The notes under the pieces: model-generated
What the model was told of the DNA's origin: nothing
What the model saw: the letters and a program-made list of their open reading frames with translations, nothing else
The model's database searches: none
NCBI GenBank assembly: GCA_029204225.1
Contig: CM055096.1
Location: 61,610,957-61,674,956, forward strand
DNA length: 64,000 nucleotides
Origin: Diphasiastrum complanatum
Taxonomy: Eukaryota > Streptophyta > Lycopodiopsida > Lycopodiales > Lycopodiaceae
Direction: 5' to 3'
Position numbers and translations under genes: made by a program
In this document: one piece after another, positions 1 to 11,904 of the stretch
Position numbering within the stretch: position 1 is the stretch's first letter
How the letters are laid out: each line of letters begins with the position of its first letter

Positions 1-133
1 CGAAATTAGTGAATCCAAATCCATAATTCCCTTGAGAAAATAGCACTCCAAACCAGGATGAAGATCCAAGTGCTTCAACTTCCAATCCGATGAACAATGC
101 GTCTCCATTCCCATCCAAGACCGCATCTTAGCT

Positions 134-617
134 GGGCTCTGATACCGATGTAAAGACCACTAGGGAAAACCCCTGGAGGAAAACACAATAAGAGAGATTA
201 TGGAGCCGAACCACCCAACCAAACCTAGATCCCTCTTAGATCTAGCCCCCAAGCCATGCCATTTGATAGCAAGAGGAGAAGAGACCAACTGGTAACCTAG
301 ATCAAGTCATCGACGGGATAATCTCTACCTTAATATATAGAGAGTAGGATCTTGTGCACGAACCCATGCAATCCCCATGTAGGTCAACTATAAATAGGTC
401 GCAGCTTTTCATGCATTCCTCCTGCCTATATCCGTCACACATGCATGTACTACTCCATATGTCTCAATTAGAGTGTATGGGTCCTCTCAAGATCATTAGT
501 CACAAACAGGCTTCGACGTGGAATAAAATCTAGGCGTGACTAATAATCTCGAACACTGGAGGGCCGGTCTACCATATTAGGACTATTCCATGTCCTTAAC
601 TGAATATGGCCGTAACA
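134..617 (-). mobile_element. LTR (149-617) with tRNA-Met primer-binding site (134-146)
   Basis: On the minus strand the LTR runs from TGTTACGGCC at 617 to TTTACA at 149. Two bases later comes GGTATCAGAGCCC, the initiator tRNA-Met primer-binding site. This makes it the 5' LTR of an element whose internal part leaves the window at base 1; bases 1-133 are its leader. The same LTR family appears in the opposite orientation at 9252-9585. The LTR carries an internal stretch of roughly 135 bases that the other copy lacks. Confidence 0.8.
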
Positions 618-1500
618 GACATATCATAGCCCAATAGATCCATTTCTTGGATTATCAAAGTAATTTCAATTTTTGAATATTTAAGCTCATAAATATAGAA
701 TTAGCTCTATGTTTTCAAATGTTTTTTGTTATGAACTCTAGTTCAACACGAGTGTGACACTGTTGGACTATCAATCTGCACTCATTACATGATCAATAGT
801 AAAAAGAAATATATTTTCTAAGTTCTTTTAGGCACAAGTCTTTATGATTTCTATTAATATATGTACTTGCACCTATTCAACTCATTCTCAATAGAAGACT
901 TGTTTTAATGAATCTATATGTTATATTAATTTTGGTCAAACTTATGATTAAACTCTAGTCAAACTTATTGACTAATGAATGATGTTCTCTATTGTAGATC
1001 AATATATTGGAATTGTCTTGGTGCACATAATAATGCATATCATCTATGTGTTGATCCTCTATTTTATCAATTGGATAATCAAGTACATTCTATTGCTTAG
1101 TACACAATTTAAGTGAAATGTATCACTATACTTGAAAGCTTTACACAGATACTATGAATTAGTACATGTGTTGGTTGTCATTCAACAAATTATAACATAG
1201 TCACATTTTGTATAGAATTAGCTCAAGTTGTTACAAATTGTAATTAGCGCTATGAGCACGCAGTTTCGTCTACTATTGTCTTGTGCTCACAACATCGATC
1301 TGACTTGTGTTTCTATACATCAATATGAATAAATTATTGTCTGGTTTTGTGTTCTGATTTTAGTCAGTATTGGATGTTTCGCTACTTGTTTTATGTCTGA
1401 CTCTCTAAATTGATGTGTCTGATTGTTTTCTCTTCCGCTTCCTGTTAAGCCACTTTGATTATTTGTGTCTACCTATAGAAACCGTAGTGCACGCATTGTT
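618..1500. other. unassigned AT-rich sequence
   Basis: No credible ORF, RNA gene or repeat boundary was recognised here. It lies between the left LTR and the leader of gypsy copy A and is probably decayed transposon sequence. Confidence 0.4.
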
Positions 1501-2690
1501 TGAAATGTCAAAAAGTTGATTAAATAGTGATTTTGGACCAAAAATTGGGGTTTTTGGGCCATAAATGGGCTATAGAAATGATGTTTGACTTGAATCAGAA
1601 CTTTTAGTGCTTTCATGCAATGGAATTACAGGGATTTGGGTCTGATTGCATGAATTTGTGGATTTTCCCCACAAATTTTGGTCAAAAGTGGTCAAAAAAC
1701 AAGGTTTTTTGGTGATTTTTGGACTAATTTTGGGGTAGAAATCAAAATTCTCAGACAAGAATTGGTACGAACATTTTTAGAGATGTAATGAAGCTGTCCC
1801 TAAGCTTTCATGAAGTTTGGTAGGGATTAGACACCATTAGGGGGCTCAAAGCACTCCAAAATAGTGTATTTTTGATGATTTTTGAGCATGAATACCTCTC
1901 AATTGGGGGTCTGAACCTGTTGGTTCTTGTTACAAGCTTAAAGATATGTTGGATTGCCTCTGATTTGATCCATCATGCAACCAATTTGGTTAGATGTGCA
2001 TTAGACACCAACATATTGAAGTTTTGCTTGTTGAAGGAGGCCTAAAATGCATTTTTTGCATGATCTGAGCTTATGATTGTCTGCTGGACCTGTTAGAAGC
2101 TTCTATGCCTCTCTAATGAACCTTAGTAGAGTGCTTGTAACCTCTGATCCAAGGCTTATTGCGCTGGGATGTGATTTTTGATGATTCCTCTCTCCAAAAG
2201 TGTGTCCTCCTACTTGTTTTTTGTGCATTTATTGCTTGCACGTCTCAAGTGCCTTGTATACCCACTCTCCCTCCGTACTATGCTTTACAGGGACCAATTT
2301 GGTGTCTTGTAGAAAAAGTTATAGCCGTCTGAAGTTTGGCAATTTTTGAACTAAAATTTGCAAAATTTTGGAATTCTTCTGATGCATGCATGCTTGTAAA
2401 TCAATATAGTGCTTTCTTGATGATGGAAATGTATGGATAGACTTGTATGCATGCCTAAATGCATGTTGCATGTGTAACCAATGATTTTGATCACTGTAGA
2501 ATTCTTGCATGTAACTATTTTTAGCAATTCTAGATCAAAAAGTAGATTTCCTAGCAACTAGGCCATTTACGAAATTTTTTTTTCGTTTTTTTATAAGACG
2601 GTGCATGCAACAGGAACACTTTACGTGATCAACTAATGGAAGTACTATTGAATTAAGTGAGAGCTTTGTCTGTTTCGAATTTGGGCTTTT
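1500..2690 (+). mobile_element. long 5' leader of Ty3/gypsy copy A
   Basis: This non-coding stretch lies upstream of a gag remnant. It shares blocks with the leaders at 30512-31400 (copy B) and about 49690-50400 (copy C). The clearest shared block is the stretch around 2280-2370 and 31330-31410, with 'gctttacag' followed about 60 bases on by 'tttggcaatttttga'. No primer-binding site or LTR is visible to its left, so the 5' end is lost or too decayed to see. Confidence 0.55.
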
Positions 2691-3840
2691 AGCCTGAACC
2701 ATTTTCGGGGTAGAAGAAAGAGAAAAAACCTGAAATTGTGGATGACTGGTTAACCAAGTGGACCGGTTATTTTAATCTACATGGAATTCCTAGGAGAAAA
2801 ATATAGAGAGTCTTATTCAGTTCTTCCGTGGTAAAGCTTCGTCGTGGTGGCGTGATTTGCAACCTAAACCTACCACATGGGACGAGTTTATGGAGGTGTT
2901 CAGAAAGACGTTTGTGGTTGTGGACGACTCGGATTTTTACTAGAGATTTGTGAGTTGCAAAATGGATACTCGGAGTTTGGACTCGTACCTACAAGATTTT
3001 ATGGATTTATGGAATAAAGTCCCCTCATTCGATGCAAAAGTAGCACTGTGGCAATCTATCCTAGGTCTGCCCGCAGATTATCAAAAAGAGTATAAGCGTA
3101 ACGTGCTTCAAACCTTTGATGATGTAGTGCGTGTCGTGAAAGCGTACGACTCCACGGTAGTGGCATCTAGGAAGCAGTTACAAGCTAACTTATCTGAATC
3201 ATCCTGACCCAGCCAGAAAAAAAAGAAGAAAAGAGTTTGTGGGAATAAGAAAACTAAATATTTCGATGAACTAGATCAAGTTGCATCTGAATTTAGACAA
3301 AAGAAGAAGTTTTTCTGGAAAAAGGCTAGAAGGACCAATGTTTGTTTCCATTGCAGTCAGCTTGGACATGTTATGAAATTCTGTCCGGAACGAAAGAAAG
3401 GCGCAGCTCAAGTGATTGAGACGCCAGGTAAAGAGAATCTTAAGCTGAAAATTAATAAAATTAATTGTGAGTGTGATTATTCTTTCAGTACTACTTCATT
3501 TTTGCCAAATGATTTATTTCGTTTGAAAGGCACTGTGAATGGACATGAAGTTAGTATTTTAGTGGACAATGGATCTACTCATAATCTCATTAACTCTGGT
3601 CTTGTGCAAAGACTCGGATTCAAAATTGAAGCCACTAACCATAGATATCGAGTATATCTAGCTTCAGGAGCGGAGTTGGAGACGTGGGATGTGAAAGTTC
3701 CAAGGCTCCCAGTTTGGATCCAAGACTATAGAGAGTTAATTGATTTCCATGTTTTAGATTTCCATGTTTAGATTTAGCGTGTACGGACATTATTCTAGGA
3801 TACGAGTGGTTATTTAATAAGCATCTTGAGATAGATTTGA
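2690..3840 (+). pseudogene. Ty3/gypsy copy A gag-protease remnant
   Basis: This is a broken gag followed by an aspartic protease. The gag core (about 2700-3207) has the LDSYLQDFMDLWNKVPSF and GLPADYQKEYKRNV blocks of retrotransposon gag, with an in-frame stop near 2941. A zinc knuckle CFHCSQLGHVMKFC (CX2CX4HX4C) lies at about 3346-3384. The protease is open from 3373 to 3771 with the active-site block LVDNGSTHNLIN, where DNG replaces the usual DSG/DTG. The sequence loses homology near 3850 and abuts copia sequence. Copy B at 31.4-33.4 kb is a diverged relative. Confidence 0.85.
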
Positions 3841-3883
3841 GAAGCATGTTCTCTCTTTTCAGGAGGGTAAAGAATATTAGGGT

Positions 3884-5270
3884 ACTATATTTCACACGTG
3901 TGGATTCGAAAAGAGCATAAAATGAGCATTCTACCCAAGATTGCAAGATATCACAAATATAGTGCACCAATGGATAGATGAACCCAAGAGAATGAGCACT
4001 TATGGATTTCCTATCCATTTTATCTCCAACAAAGTCTGAATCTAAAAATCCAAACAAATTAGGTGATGATCCCTTATACAATATGCCAAAATCTCACGTT
4101 CCCATGATGTATCTCAAAACTTGTTTCCTTAGCTTCCAATGCTCTTCACTAGGATCTTGCATAAATTGGCCTAATCTACCAACACAATAGCTTAGATCTG
4201 GTCTTGTGATGGTTAGTTAGAAAAGTGAATTAACTAGCTTTCTATATAGAGTAATCGAAGGATCTTTCATTACCTCTTATAGTTAGCTTTACATTTGACT
4301 ACATAGGTGTATCACAAGACTTTGCATCTACCATATGATATCTTTATAGAATAGAATAAGGATAATCTGCTTGACAAATGAAAGTAGACTGAGAAGTCCT
4401 AATCACTTCTATTCCTAAGATGTAATGCAAATGACCAAGATCATGCACCTCAAACTCCTTCTTGAGAGTACTCTTGATATCCTCCACATCTTGGTTGTCT
4501 CCACCACTCAAGATGATATCGTCTACATCGATTAGCAAAATGGTAACATCATTTTCAGCAAACCTATAATAAAGTGAATGATCATACTCACTCATAACAA
4601 AGTCTTCAGAGAGTAAAAAAGTGTTAAGCTTAGCATACCAACTCCTTGGTGCTTGCTTAAGGCCATACAAACTCTTTTGTAGAAGACACACATGATTTGG
4701 CTTTGTAGGTAAAATGTAGCTCTCAGCTCCATGTACACTTCCTCCTCAAGATCACCATTCAGAAAAGCATTTGTAATATCCAATTGTCATAGATCCCATC
4801 CATAAAGAGTAGCAAGAGAGATGATGACCCGAATGCTTACCATCTTTTCCATGGGTGCAAAGGTTTTATCATAGTCAATACCATGTTCTTGAGCATATTC
4901 TTTTGCCACCAACCTTGCCTTATGCTTATTGATAGATCCATCTGGGTTTGTCTTCACCTTGAAGATCCTTTGATATCCAATAGCTTTCTTGTCCTTAGGT
5001 AACTCCACCAATCTCCATATTTCATTCTTCATAAGAGCTTAATACTCAAGATCCATGGCTTGTATCCACTCCTCTTTGTTCCTTGCTTCATCTACACAAG
5101 TAGGTTCATCAAAAGAGGTTAGGAAAGCAAAGTGTGTACCTCCAACAACTTTCTTACCTTTCTCATCATATGTGAGCCTTGAAGGTGTTTGTCTTTGCCT
5201 TGATGTTCTCCTTGGCTTTTGACTTGATGAAGGTCCTTCATCATGACCATCTAAAGTAGGATCCATGCCA
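3884..5270 (-). pseudogene. Ty1/copia pol remnant, copy 1 (linker, reverse transcriptase, start of RNase H)
   Basis: Read on the minus strand, 5266-5039 is the serine-rich linker before the reverse transcriptase. 5032-4787 has the RT start (blocks EIWRLVELPKDKKAIGY and ARLVAKEYAQEHGIDY). 4783-4344 has YGLKQAPRSWY and the RT catalytic box IDVDDIILSGG, then FEVHDLGHLHYILGIE. About 4081-4000 has the RNase H start FGFLDSDFVGDKMDRKSIS. Frameshifts and stops separate the pieces. A 50-base segment at 3884-3925 matches the start of the LTR-like block at 11446. Bases 4017-4693 are repeated at 5297-5961. Confidence 0.88.
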
Positions 5271-5296
5271 TTGTGAAGAATTTGGGATCAATCACA

Positions 5297-5990
5297 TTTT
5301 ATCTCCAGCAAAGTCCGAATCTGAAAATCCAAACAAGTTAGGTGATGATTCCTCATACAAAGCCAAAATCTCGAGTTCCAATGATGAACCTCAAAACTCG
5401 TTTCCCTAGCTTCCAATGCTCTTCACCAGGATCTTGCATGAATTGGCTCAATCTCCCAATACAATAGCTTAGATCTAGTCTTGTGATGTTTACATAGATG
5501 AGTGAACCAACTAGCTTCCTATATAGATTAATGTCCTTGAAGGATCTTTCATTACCTCTTATAGTTAGCTTTACATTTGACTCCATAGGTGTATCGCAAG
5601 ATTTTGCATCTCTTTCTAGAATAGAATTAGCATACTTCTCTTGAAAAATGAAAGTAGATTGAGAAGGTCTAATCACCTATATTCCTAAAATGTAATGCAA
5701 ATGACCAAGATCATGCACCTCAAACTCACTCTTGAGAGCACTCTTGATATCCCCCACATCTTGGTTGTCTCCACCACTCAAGATGATATCATCCACGTAG
5801 ATTAGCAAAATGGTAGCATCATTTCCAGCAAATCTATAATAAAGTGAATGATCATAGTCACTCATAACAAAGTCTTGAGAGTAAAAAAGTATTAAGCTTA
5901 GCATACCAACTCCTTGGTACTTGCTTAAGGCCATATAAGCTCTTTTGTAGAAAACACACATGATATCATTCTGAAATTGTATTGGACATT
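5297..5990 (-). pseudogene. Ty1/copia pol remnant, copy 2 (tandem duplicate of RT-RNase H)
   Basis: This is a second copy of the RT/RNase H part of copia copy 1, in the same orientation about 1.28 kb away. It has the intact RT box IYVDDIILSGG and the same block FEVHDLGHLHYILGI (about 5870-5680). RNase H-proximal sequence follows (PMESNVKLTIRGNERSF, then INLYRKLVGSLIYVNITR, 5676-5353), with a frame break near 5676. The match to copy 1 ends near 5961, where copy 1 continues towards the RT start, so this copy is truncated there. Confidence 0.88.
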
Positions 5991-6459
5991 GAAGTTCCAA
6001 GACTAAAATATATGTTTAGTGCATTCTAGACATTACAAAGTTGAAGTCTTCAATTAACATTATGAAAAATACATACAAAATGATAAGAAAAAAACATACA
6101 ACATCAATCTCATGTTTTTTTTTTTTTTTTTAAAATATGATACTTATCTATAAATATGAATCCAATAAGTACAAGTTTCTAACATAGATTCTAAATTTTG
6201 GTCTTGTACTTGAGATTATTGGAGTCACCAACATATGATTCATTGCAATGGCGTCACATACACCTTGCCAATTATATCATATATTTCCTTGTGGAATAAT
6301 AAACGATTGTATTTAAATATTTTAAAAAGCGATTTTTTCAATTTGTATTGGATGAAGTTCCAAGATTTGAATATATATTTGGTAGATTGTAGAATATTGA
6401 AGCTTAACTTAGATGTAACTGTCTATGAGACTAGCCTTCGTTTCTAGTTAGATTTAACA
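5991..6459. other. unassigned sequence with a short internal duplication
   Basis: AT-rich, with no coding signal. A stretch of about 60 bases around 5985-6050 (containing 'gaagttccaaga') recurs in altered form at about 6345-6410. Nothing else is recognised. Confidence 0.4.
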
Positions 6460-7062
6460 TATCGTTAAATCTGAGATGTTGCTCCTTTGATAAAGCCTTT
6501 GTTAAGTAATCCACTGCCATGTAATTTGTTCTGCAGAAAATCAATACTACTTCCTTATTGTGCACTTTCACTCTAAGGTAGTGATACCTGATTTCTATAT
6601 GTTTGCTTCGAGAGTGAAATCTCGAATTGAGAGATAGCGCTATTGTGCTTTGATTGTCACAATAGATTGTTGTAGGAAGTGGTTGTGCAAGATTGAGGTC
6701 TGCAAGCAGTTGCCTAAGCCAGATCGCCTCTTTGGTTGCATTTGTTACAACTATGTATTTGGATTCTATTGATGATAATGCAACTGAGGTCTGCTTCCGG
6801 CTGTTCCATGAGATTGGGCCTTGGTTGTATAAAAATACAAATCCAGAAGTTGATTTTCTGGTGTCGACATCTCCTGCCCAATCCGCATATGTGTAGGCTT
6901 CAAGGATATTGGCAGTTTGGCTGCCTCCATAGCAGATGCTGAGAGTTGTTGTTGCTTAAATGTACTTCATGACCTTTGTTAGTGCTTTCCAATGAGCTAT
7001 GTCTGGATTTGACAGGAATTGGCTGAGTACTTGGATAAAGCTTGGAATTTGAAATGTTCCAG
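6460..7062 (-). pseudogene. Ty1/copia RNase H domain remnant
   Basis: On the minus strand this frame reads as the C-terminal RNase H of a copia polyprotein. It contains ADWAGDVDTRKSTSGF, then LSSIESKYIVVTNATKEAIW, then IYCDNQSTIALS and SKHIEIRYHYLRVKV, ending in the usual DYLTKALSK tail. One in-frame stop interrupts it near 6958. The catalytic acidic positions of the family (the D in DWAGD, the E in IES and the D in CDNQS) are visible. It is a different lineage from the copia copies at 3.9-6.0 kb. The 5' part of pol is missing. Confidence 0.85.
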
Positions 7063-7734
7063 GATGTTGGTATTTTCAATTTCCTTATGCATAGATAGAG
7101 CTCAAATAGATGTTAGTTACTATCACTCATATTGAGAATACTTAGAAGAAAAGTCATGTGTGTAATAGAGTGAATCCTATTTGGAAGGCACTTATTATTG
7201 ACTTTTCACAATTCTGAGATTTTCATTTATCATCTCTCCAAAAAAACCTTTATAAAAAATTGGAAATTTCTCTTAAAGGGAGGGGTGAAGTGATGAGTAA
7301 GATTCTATTATAAGGACCTATCAGTTGCATAGAGATGAGAGAAATTCTCTAGGAATTGTGTGGAACAATCTGGATCTAGAGAATGATTGAAATTGGAAAT
7401 CATTATAAGTAGAGTACGATTAGAAGTTATTAATCCCAGTTGACAGGGATAGAAGTAATTTTGATAATGGAGTGTCTGTATTGAATCAACCTGATCTTGG
7501 TTGGAGTATTAGGATCTAGAAGGGGTTGATTATGTGGGAGAAATTTGGTGGCAAGAGGTAAGTGGGTTGGAAAACTCGTGAGAGAGAATGTGTTCTTAGT
7601 CTCAGAGATTTTCCAAATATGTTATATACTCAAGAGAAATAGAAATCTTCTGTAGTTGAGTCACAAGATTCTCAGTGATATATGTGAGTAACATATGCAG
7701 ATTTTGAAGGAATCTACCAAACATGGACATATGT
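7063..7734. other. unassigned sequence
   Basis: No ORF or repeat boundary recognised; AT-rich and probably decayed transposon. Confidence 0.35.
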
Positions 7735-8320
7735 GTTTATGTATTGGGTCATAGTGAGATTATTCTCATATGTGCACGCTTAATCTTGTTTGGATCTACT
7801 ACGTCTTCCTGGTTACTAAGGTTATTTGGTGCACTTAACCTAGTCAATGAACATAGACATATGATCAAGTATTGTGTTTGACAATTACTTGCAGAGTTAA
7901 CAGATATGTTCTGATAGATCTATAGGTTAACTTAAGAGTGATTTGGATAAGGATCTAAATGTGGTGTTGTACTAGTACAATCAAGAGTTGCACCTATACA
8001 TTTAAGATTTTTAAATCATGGGCAGTTAACTTGAGTAGTCGATTTACTCCTGTGGAAGTTAATTGGTAAAATTGACAGTGTGAAGAGAATTCACCAAAAA
8101 CTGTTTGTTTTGTGTGTATTGCTTGTAAGGCACATGATTTATGAGTCATTTGGATTCATCAGGAAAAATTGTGTGCATAGGATATATATGGAATTCTTGG
8201 GTGGATATTTCTCAGTTGAGGAAAAGACTCAATTCATTAGTGATAGTATCCCAGAGAGCTCAATTGGATACCGAATCCTAATGGTTCCAAGAATAGTAAA
8301 CGAAATTTTTGGAATTTAGT
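7735..8320. repeat. unclassified interspersed repeat, copy 1
   Basis: It aligns by eye, in the same orientation, with 11905-12470. Shared words include 'atgtattgg(g/a)tcatagt', 'gaggatctaaatgtggtg', 'gtgtgcatag(g/a)atata' and 'taatggttccaaga/taacaattccaaga'. Identity looks near 70 percent. No terminal repeats or coding frame were found in either copy, so the class is unknown. Confidence 0.6.
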
Positions 8321-9237
8321 TGAGTTGGTTGGCCATACACTCCAATGTTTCTTAATGATTATGAGGTTAGATTCCAGTGAATTGTGATTGATGAATCATA
8401 AGAATTTAACCATTTGTGATTGACGAATCATAAACAAATACTTAATTATTATGATGGTATGATTTCTGATCTTTACTCCAGTTTTTTATTGAGTTCTATG
8501 GATCTTACAAGCATTTCTCATTAAGTAAATTGTTTTTTGCTTATGAGGAGATTTTGCTTACATTAGTGGATGGTATTCTACTACAGATTGTAGTCTATAA
8601 GTGCTTGTGTACAAAGTTCAGTCTATATCTCCAGATTTATAGGAGACAGATATATCTATTAAGATACAGATAGTTGCTAATTTCTAACATATGGTGCTAG
8701 CAATGGGGCTATTAGCTCGTTAGAGTAACTATAGTACTCTGGATCGGGTTATAGTTGTCTGAGACTTGATGGATCTCCTAGAGATTCTGATTGAATTGTT
8801 GTATTTTAGAATATATATTGATATTATAAGAATATTTGTATCAAGAAGCATTATTTTTTGCAAGAAATTGTGGGTAGCTTTAGACTATAATTAAAATTGG
8901 ATTTCTTTAGCTTTCGGATTTGATCAAAAAATAAAGAGTTAATTCACCCAGTCCTTTATGTAATTTGGATTACGTGAAGGTGATGAACTTTTATTTGGAG
9001 AAGATCAACCCATTTGGAAGATTTATAGCTTAGTGTATCTTTGGGATTTGAGTTAGTATTCCTGAGTAGAGACAAACAATTGAAGAATTGTTGAAAAGCA
9101 ATTGAAGAATTGTTGCATCTTGGAGTACTTATTAAGATGGAAAAGATCAGACTAAGAATAATGATTCATGGGTAAGACTTGAAAGCTTAAGGAATAATTT
9201 CATGTTTTCTTTTCCTATTCTGAGGACAGAACCTGTT
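8321..9237 (+). mobile_element. decayed internal sequence upstream of a 3' LTR
   Basis: No intact frame. A gypsy-like RT leader could be hinted at around 9060-9140, where a run resembling 'cagacaaacaattgaagaattg' occurs, but this is weak. Its position just before a polypurine tract and LTR suggests the 3' internal part of a plus-strand element. Confidence 0.35.
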
Positions 9238-9585
9238 TAAGGGAGGAAGAGTGTTACAACCATATTCAGTTAAGGACATGGAATAGTCCTAATATGATAG
9301 ACCGGCCCTCCAGTGTTTGAGATTATTGGTCACGCCTAGATTTTATTCCACATCGAGGCCTGTTTGTGACTAATGATCTTGAGAGGACCAAGACACTCTA
9401 ATTGAGACATATGGAGTAATAATACATGTACGTGTGACAGAGCTCTTCTCTTGTTGCTATCACATGGTTGGCTTGGGGGCTAAATCTAGGAGGGACCTAG
9501 GTTTGGTTGGGTGGTTTGGCTCCATAGTCTCTCTTATTGTGTTTTCCTATCCTCATCTTAGGGGTTTTCCCTAGTGGTCTTTACA
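9238..9585 (+). mobile_element. polypurine tract (9238-9251) and 3' LTR (9252-9585)
   Basis: The purine run 'aagggaggaagag' immediately precedes TGTTACAACC, and the repeat ends in CTTTACA at 9585. It is the same family as the LTR at 149-617, in inverted orientation. It is shorter (334 against 469 bases) because an internal segment present in the left copy is missing after about 9435. Confidence 0.8.
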
Positions 9586-9852
9586 ATGTCCCTCTTCTCA
9601 ATTATGTAGTGACCTCTCAAATTTAGTCTTCATATATGGTTTCATCTAGTCCATGTCTTGAAAGTTTCTCAAATATTGATTTGCCCCTTTATGCTTACAC
9701 TCTTTTCAAAGACGAGAGCATAATTTGTTGGCATAGGGGCTATCATATAGTCATATTTGTCTAGTTGATACATGACATGGTAGCGGCAAATTGCTACCAA
9801 TCCAAGCCTCTTAAGCTTGAACTCAAACAATTTATTATCATATGTCTATGAC

Positions 9853-11203
9853 TGTTGTTGGAAATTAAGCCCACAGTTGTCTCCTTGGAATCACAAACTC
9901 AAACATCCAACTTATTTGAAGAACATCTACAACGGGCTTTCGACTGATCTCCAGCAAAGGGTAACCAATCCTGTCACGATTTCAAGTTCATATATTAAGT
10001 TTAATAACTTGAAGTCATTGAAGACTTGGCCATCTTCAAGGGCTTCCGCAAACTATGTTCGCGAAAGTTTTGCAACAGTCCAAAAGTTCAACTATTTTAA
10101 ACACCCTCGACTTCTTCACGAAATGTTCGCGACAGTTCAAAAGTTCAACTATTTTAAACACCCTCGACTTTTTCGTGAAACATTCATGACAGTTCAAAAG
10201 TTCAAATATTTTTTAACACCTTCAACTTTGTTTGCGAAATGTTTGCGAAGAGAGAGAAAATTCTCGAAGGTCATCTATTTTCATGAGTTAAACTGTTTTA
10301 AAGACACCTTCGTCTTTTTAAGGGCATCGCCTTTTTCACAAAATTCCGAAGAGAGAGAAAAATGCCAAAGGTCATCTACTTTGAACAAGGAACGGTCCCA
10401 GCCACTTCCCAAAATTTGCGAAGTGAGAAAAAGGCACTTCCCTTATAAAGCGAAGTGAGAGAATTTGCGACGCCCTCGTCCATGTCAACATTCCCTATGG
10501 GTTGACAGTATACACTATGTATAGTTGTCACAGAAGCCATATACTTCCAAGTACAACGACTTACTTAATTAGGTGACAATCATTTATTGTAGTCAATACA
10601 TGGATGCAATCTATAGATCGTCCCAGCACAGATTACATGAGATGCTCCGTCCATAAGACGTATTATTTGAGCCTCCCAGTTACGCCGTCAATCTTTGGTT
10701 GGAATTAATACTCGTGTTTCAGTGTAATATAGCAGTAGCTTGCTTTCTATCGTGTATAATGTAGAATGTATGCTTGTTGTGATTGAATGCACTTTATCAC
10801 TGTTTGATCACGCTTGTTTACTCACTTTGATAAGAATACAAACGTCTATGACTCCTCAGTTTCTGATCAGACGATGGCTGTCTTTGATGCCTGAGGAACT
10901 CACGATATCATTCTGCTCTCTCCGTCTATTTCAGAACTATACTTCACATTGAATCCTTTTTCAGTAATACCATACACACACACCATCTCTAATCTCTTCG
11001 GTGGACTGTACTCTTGTTTTGAGTATGAATTAATTTTTAAGATCCTGTTGGGCAATCAAGAACACTTTAAGCTGTGATTATATTTTGCATAAGCTTTCTA
11101 TTAGATTGTTTTGCACTTAGCAGCTGATTGTAATGGGAGAGCTGTTCCGCAATACTCCTGCTCTCTAATCCGTTCGTGTTCTTCCATCTCTCTTGCCCCA
11201 TCA
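9853..11203 (+). mobile_element. long copia-type 5' LTR
   Basis: The right end (CCCCATCA) lies three bases before a perfect TGGTATCAGAGC primer-binding site at 11207-11218, so this is a 5' LTR on the plus strand. The left end is placed at TGTTGTTGG near 9853; this is less certain. A TATA-like TTATAAAG lies at 10443-10450. Upstream, the U3 part contains a 57-base tandem repeat (10072-10240). A 213-codon open frame over 9817-10458 is a by-product of the repeat and is not taken as a gene. Confidence 0.5.
10072..10240 (+). repeat. 57-base tandem repeat, about three copies
   Basis: The units start at 10072, 10129 and 10186, each holding 'acagt(c/t)caaaagttcaa' and 'caccctcgactt' or variants. The third is more diverged. 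The period is a multiple of three, which keeps a frame open. The repeat sits in the probable U3 of an LTR, about 200 bases before its TATA-like box. Confidence 0.85.
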
Positions 11204-11206
11204 GAT

Positions 11207-11218
11207 TGGTATCAGAGC
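11207..11218 (+). other. tRNA-Met(i) primer-binding site
   Basis: TGGTATCAGAGC, the standard plant copia/gypsy priming site. It lies between the LTR end at 11203 and the gag start at 11260. Confidence 0.9.
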
Positions 11219-11259
11219 ATAGCTCAAATAAACCGAGAGATTAACTTTGTTCCATTAAT

Positions 11260-11445
11260 ATGACTGTTATCATGTCTCATCTTGGTAACTCTTCATCATC
11301 ATCCAACGAGGCTAGAATCATTGAAAAGCTCAATGGTTCTAACTTCTACATCTGGAAGTTAAAACTCCGGATGATGTTGATAGATAGAGATCTTTGGGAT
11401 GTAGTAGAAGGTGTTGACCTGAAACAGAAGATGGATTGTGTGTAA
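11260..11445 (+). pseudogene. Ty1/copia gag, N-terminal fragment
   Basis: The frame starts at ATG 11260 and reads through the typical copia gag opening IIEKLNGSNFYIWKLKLRM followed by LIDRDLWDVVEG. It stops after 61 codons, where sequence of a different LTR family starts at 11446. A normal gag is several hundred residues, so this is a truncated remnant. It is preceded by its own primer-binding site and LTR. Confidence 0.8.
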
Positions 11446-11687
11446 AATGCTCATATTATGCTATATTCGGATCCACACATGTGAAATATAGTAGCTTACT
11501 GTTTTTGTATGAACAACAACTTCATTTCATCTTGTGTTTGATGTTTGATCAAGTTCTTATTGAGTTTGTATCTCTTTCATTAAGTAGATGCTGATTTTTC
11601 TATGATGCAAATGTGTAGATTGTGTTGACTTTCATACCAAAGATCAAGAGGATGAATTTGGATCTAAGTGATTCATATTTCTTCACA
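11446..11687 (+). mobile_element. LTR-like block of a second copia family
   Basis: It begins near TGCTCATATTATGC and ends TTTCTTCACA. The first 50 bases match 3884-3925 (minus), and the end matches the LTR beginning TGTGAAGAAATATG at 18707 (minus). It fits a solo or recombined LTR of the family that also supplies the gag at 17.4-18.1 kb. No target duplication is visible. Confidence 0.5.
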
Positions 11688-11904
11688 ATATTTATATAGG
11701 AAAAATATGTTGAGCACTTGTCCTAAATGTAGCAGATACAAGGATTTAAATATTGATTTTGATTTATTGACTTTGTACAAGAGGTAGCTGTTTGACATAG
11801 CTTGGATTTTGATATTAGTGTAAGGATAGTCATCAATGACTGTTGCGATCCATAACAAGTTTGAGTGTACTTTATTCTCTAAGTTGAAATCCCACTGCCA
11901 AATA

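Noticed and set aside
9817-10458. 213-codon open frame
   Set aside because: It is created by the 57-base tandem repeat in an LTR U3 region and has no protein similarity.
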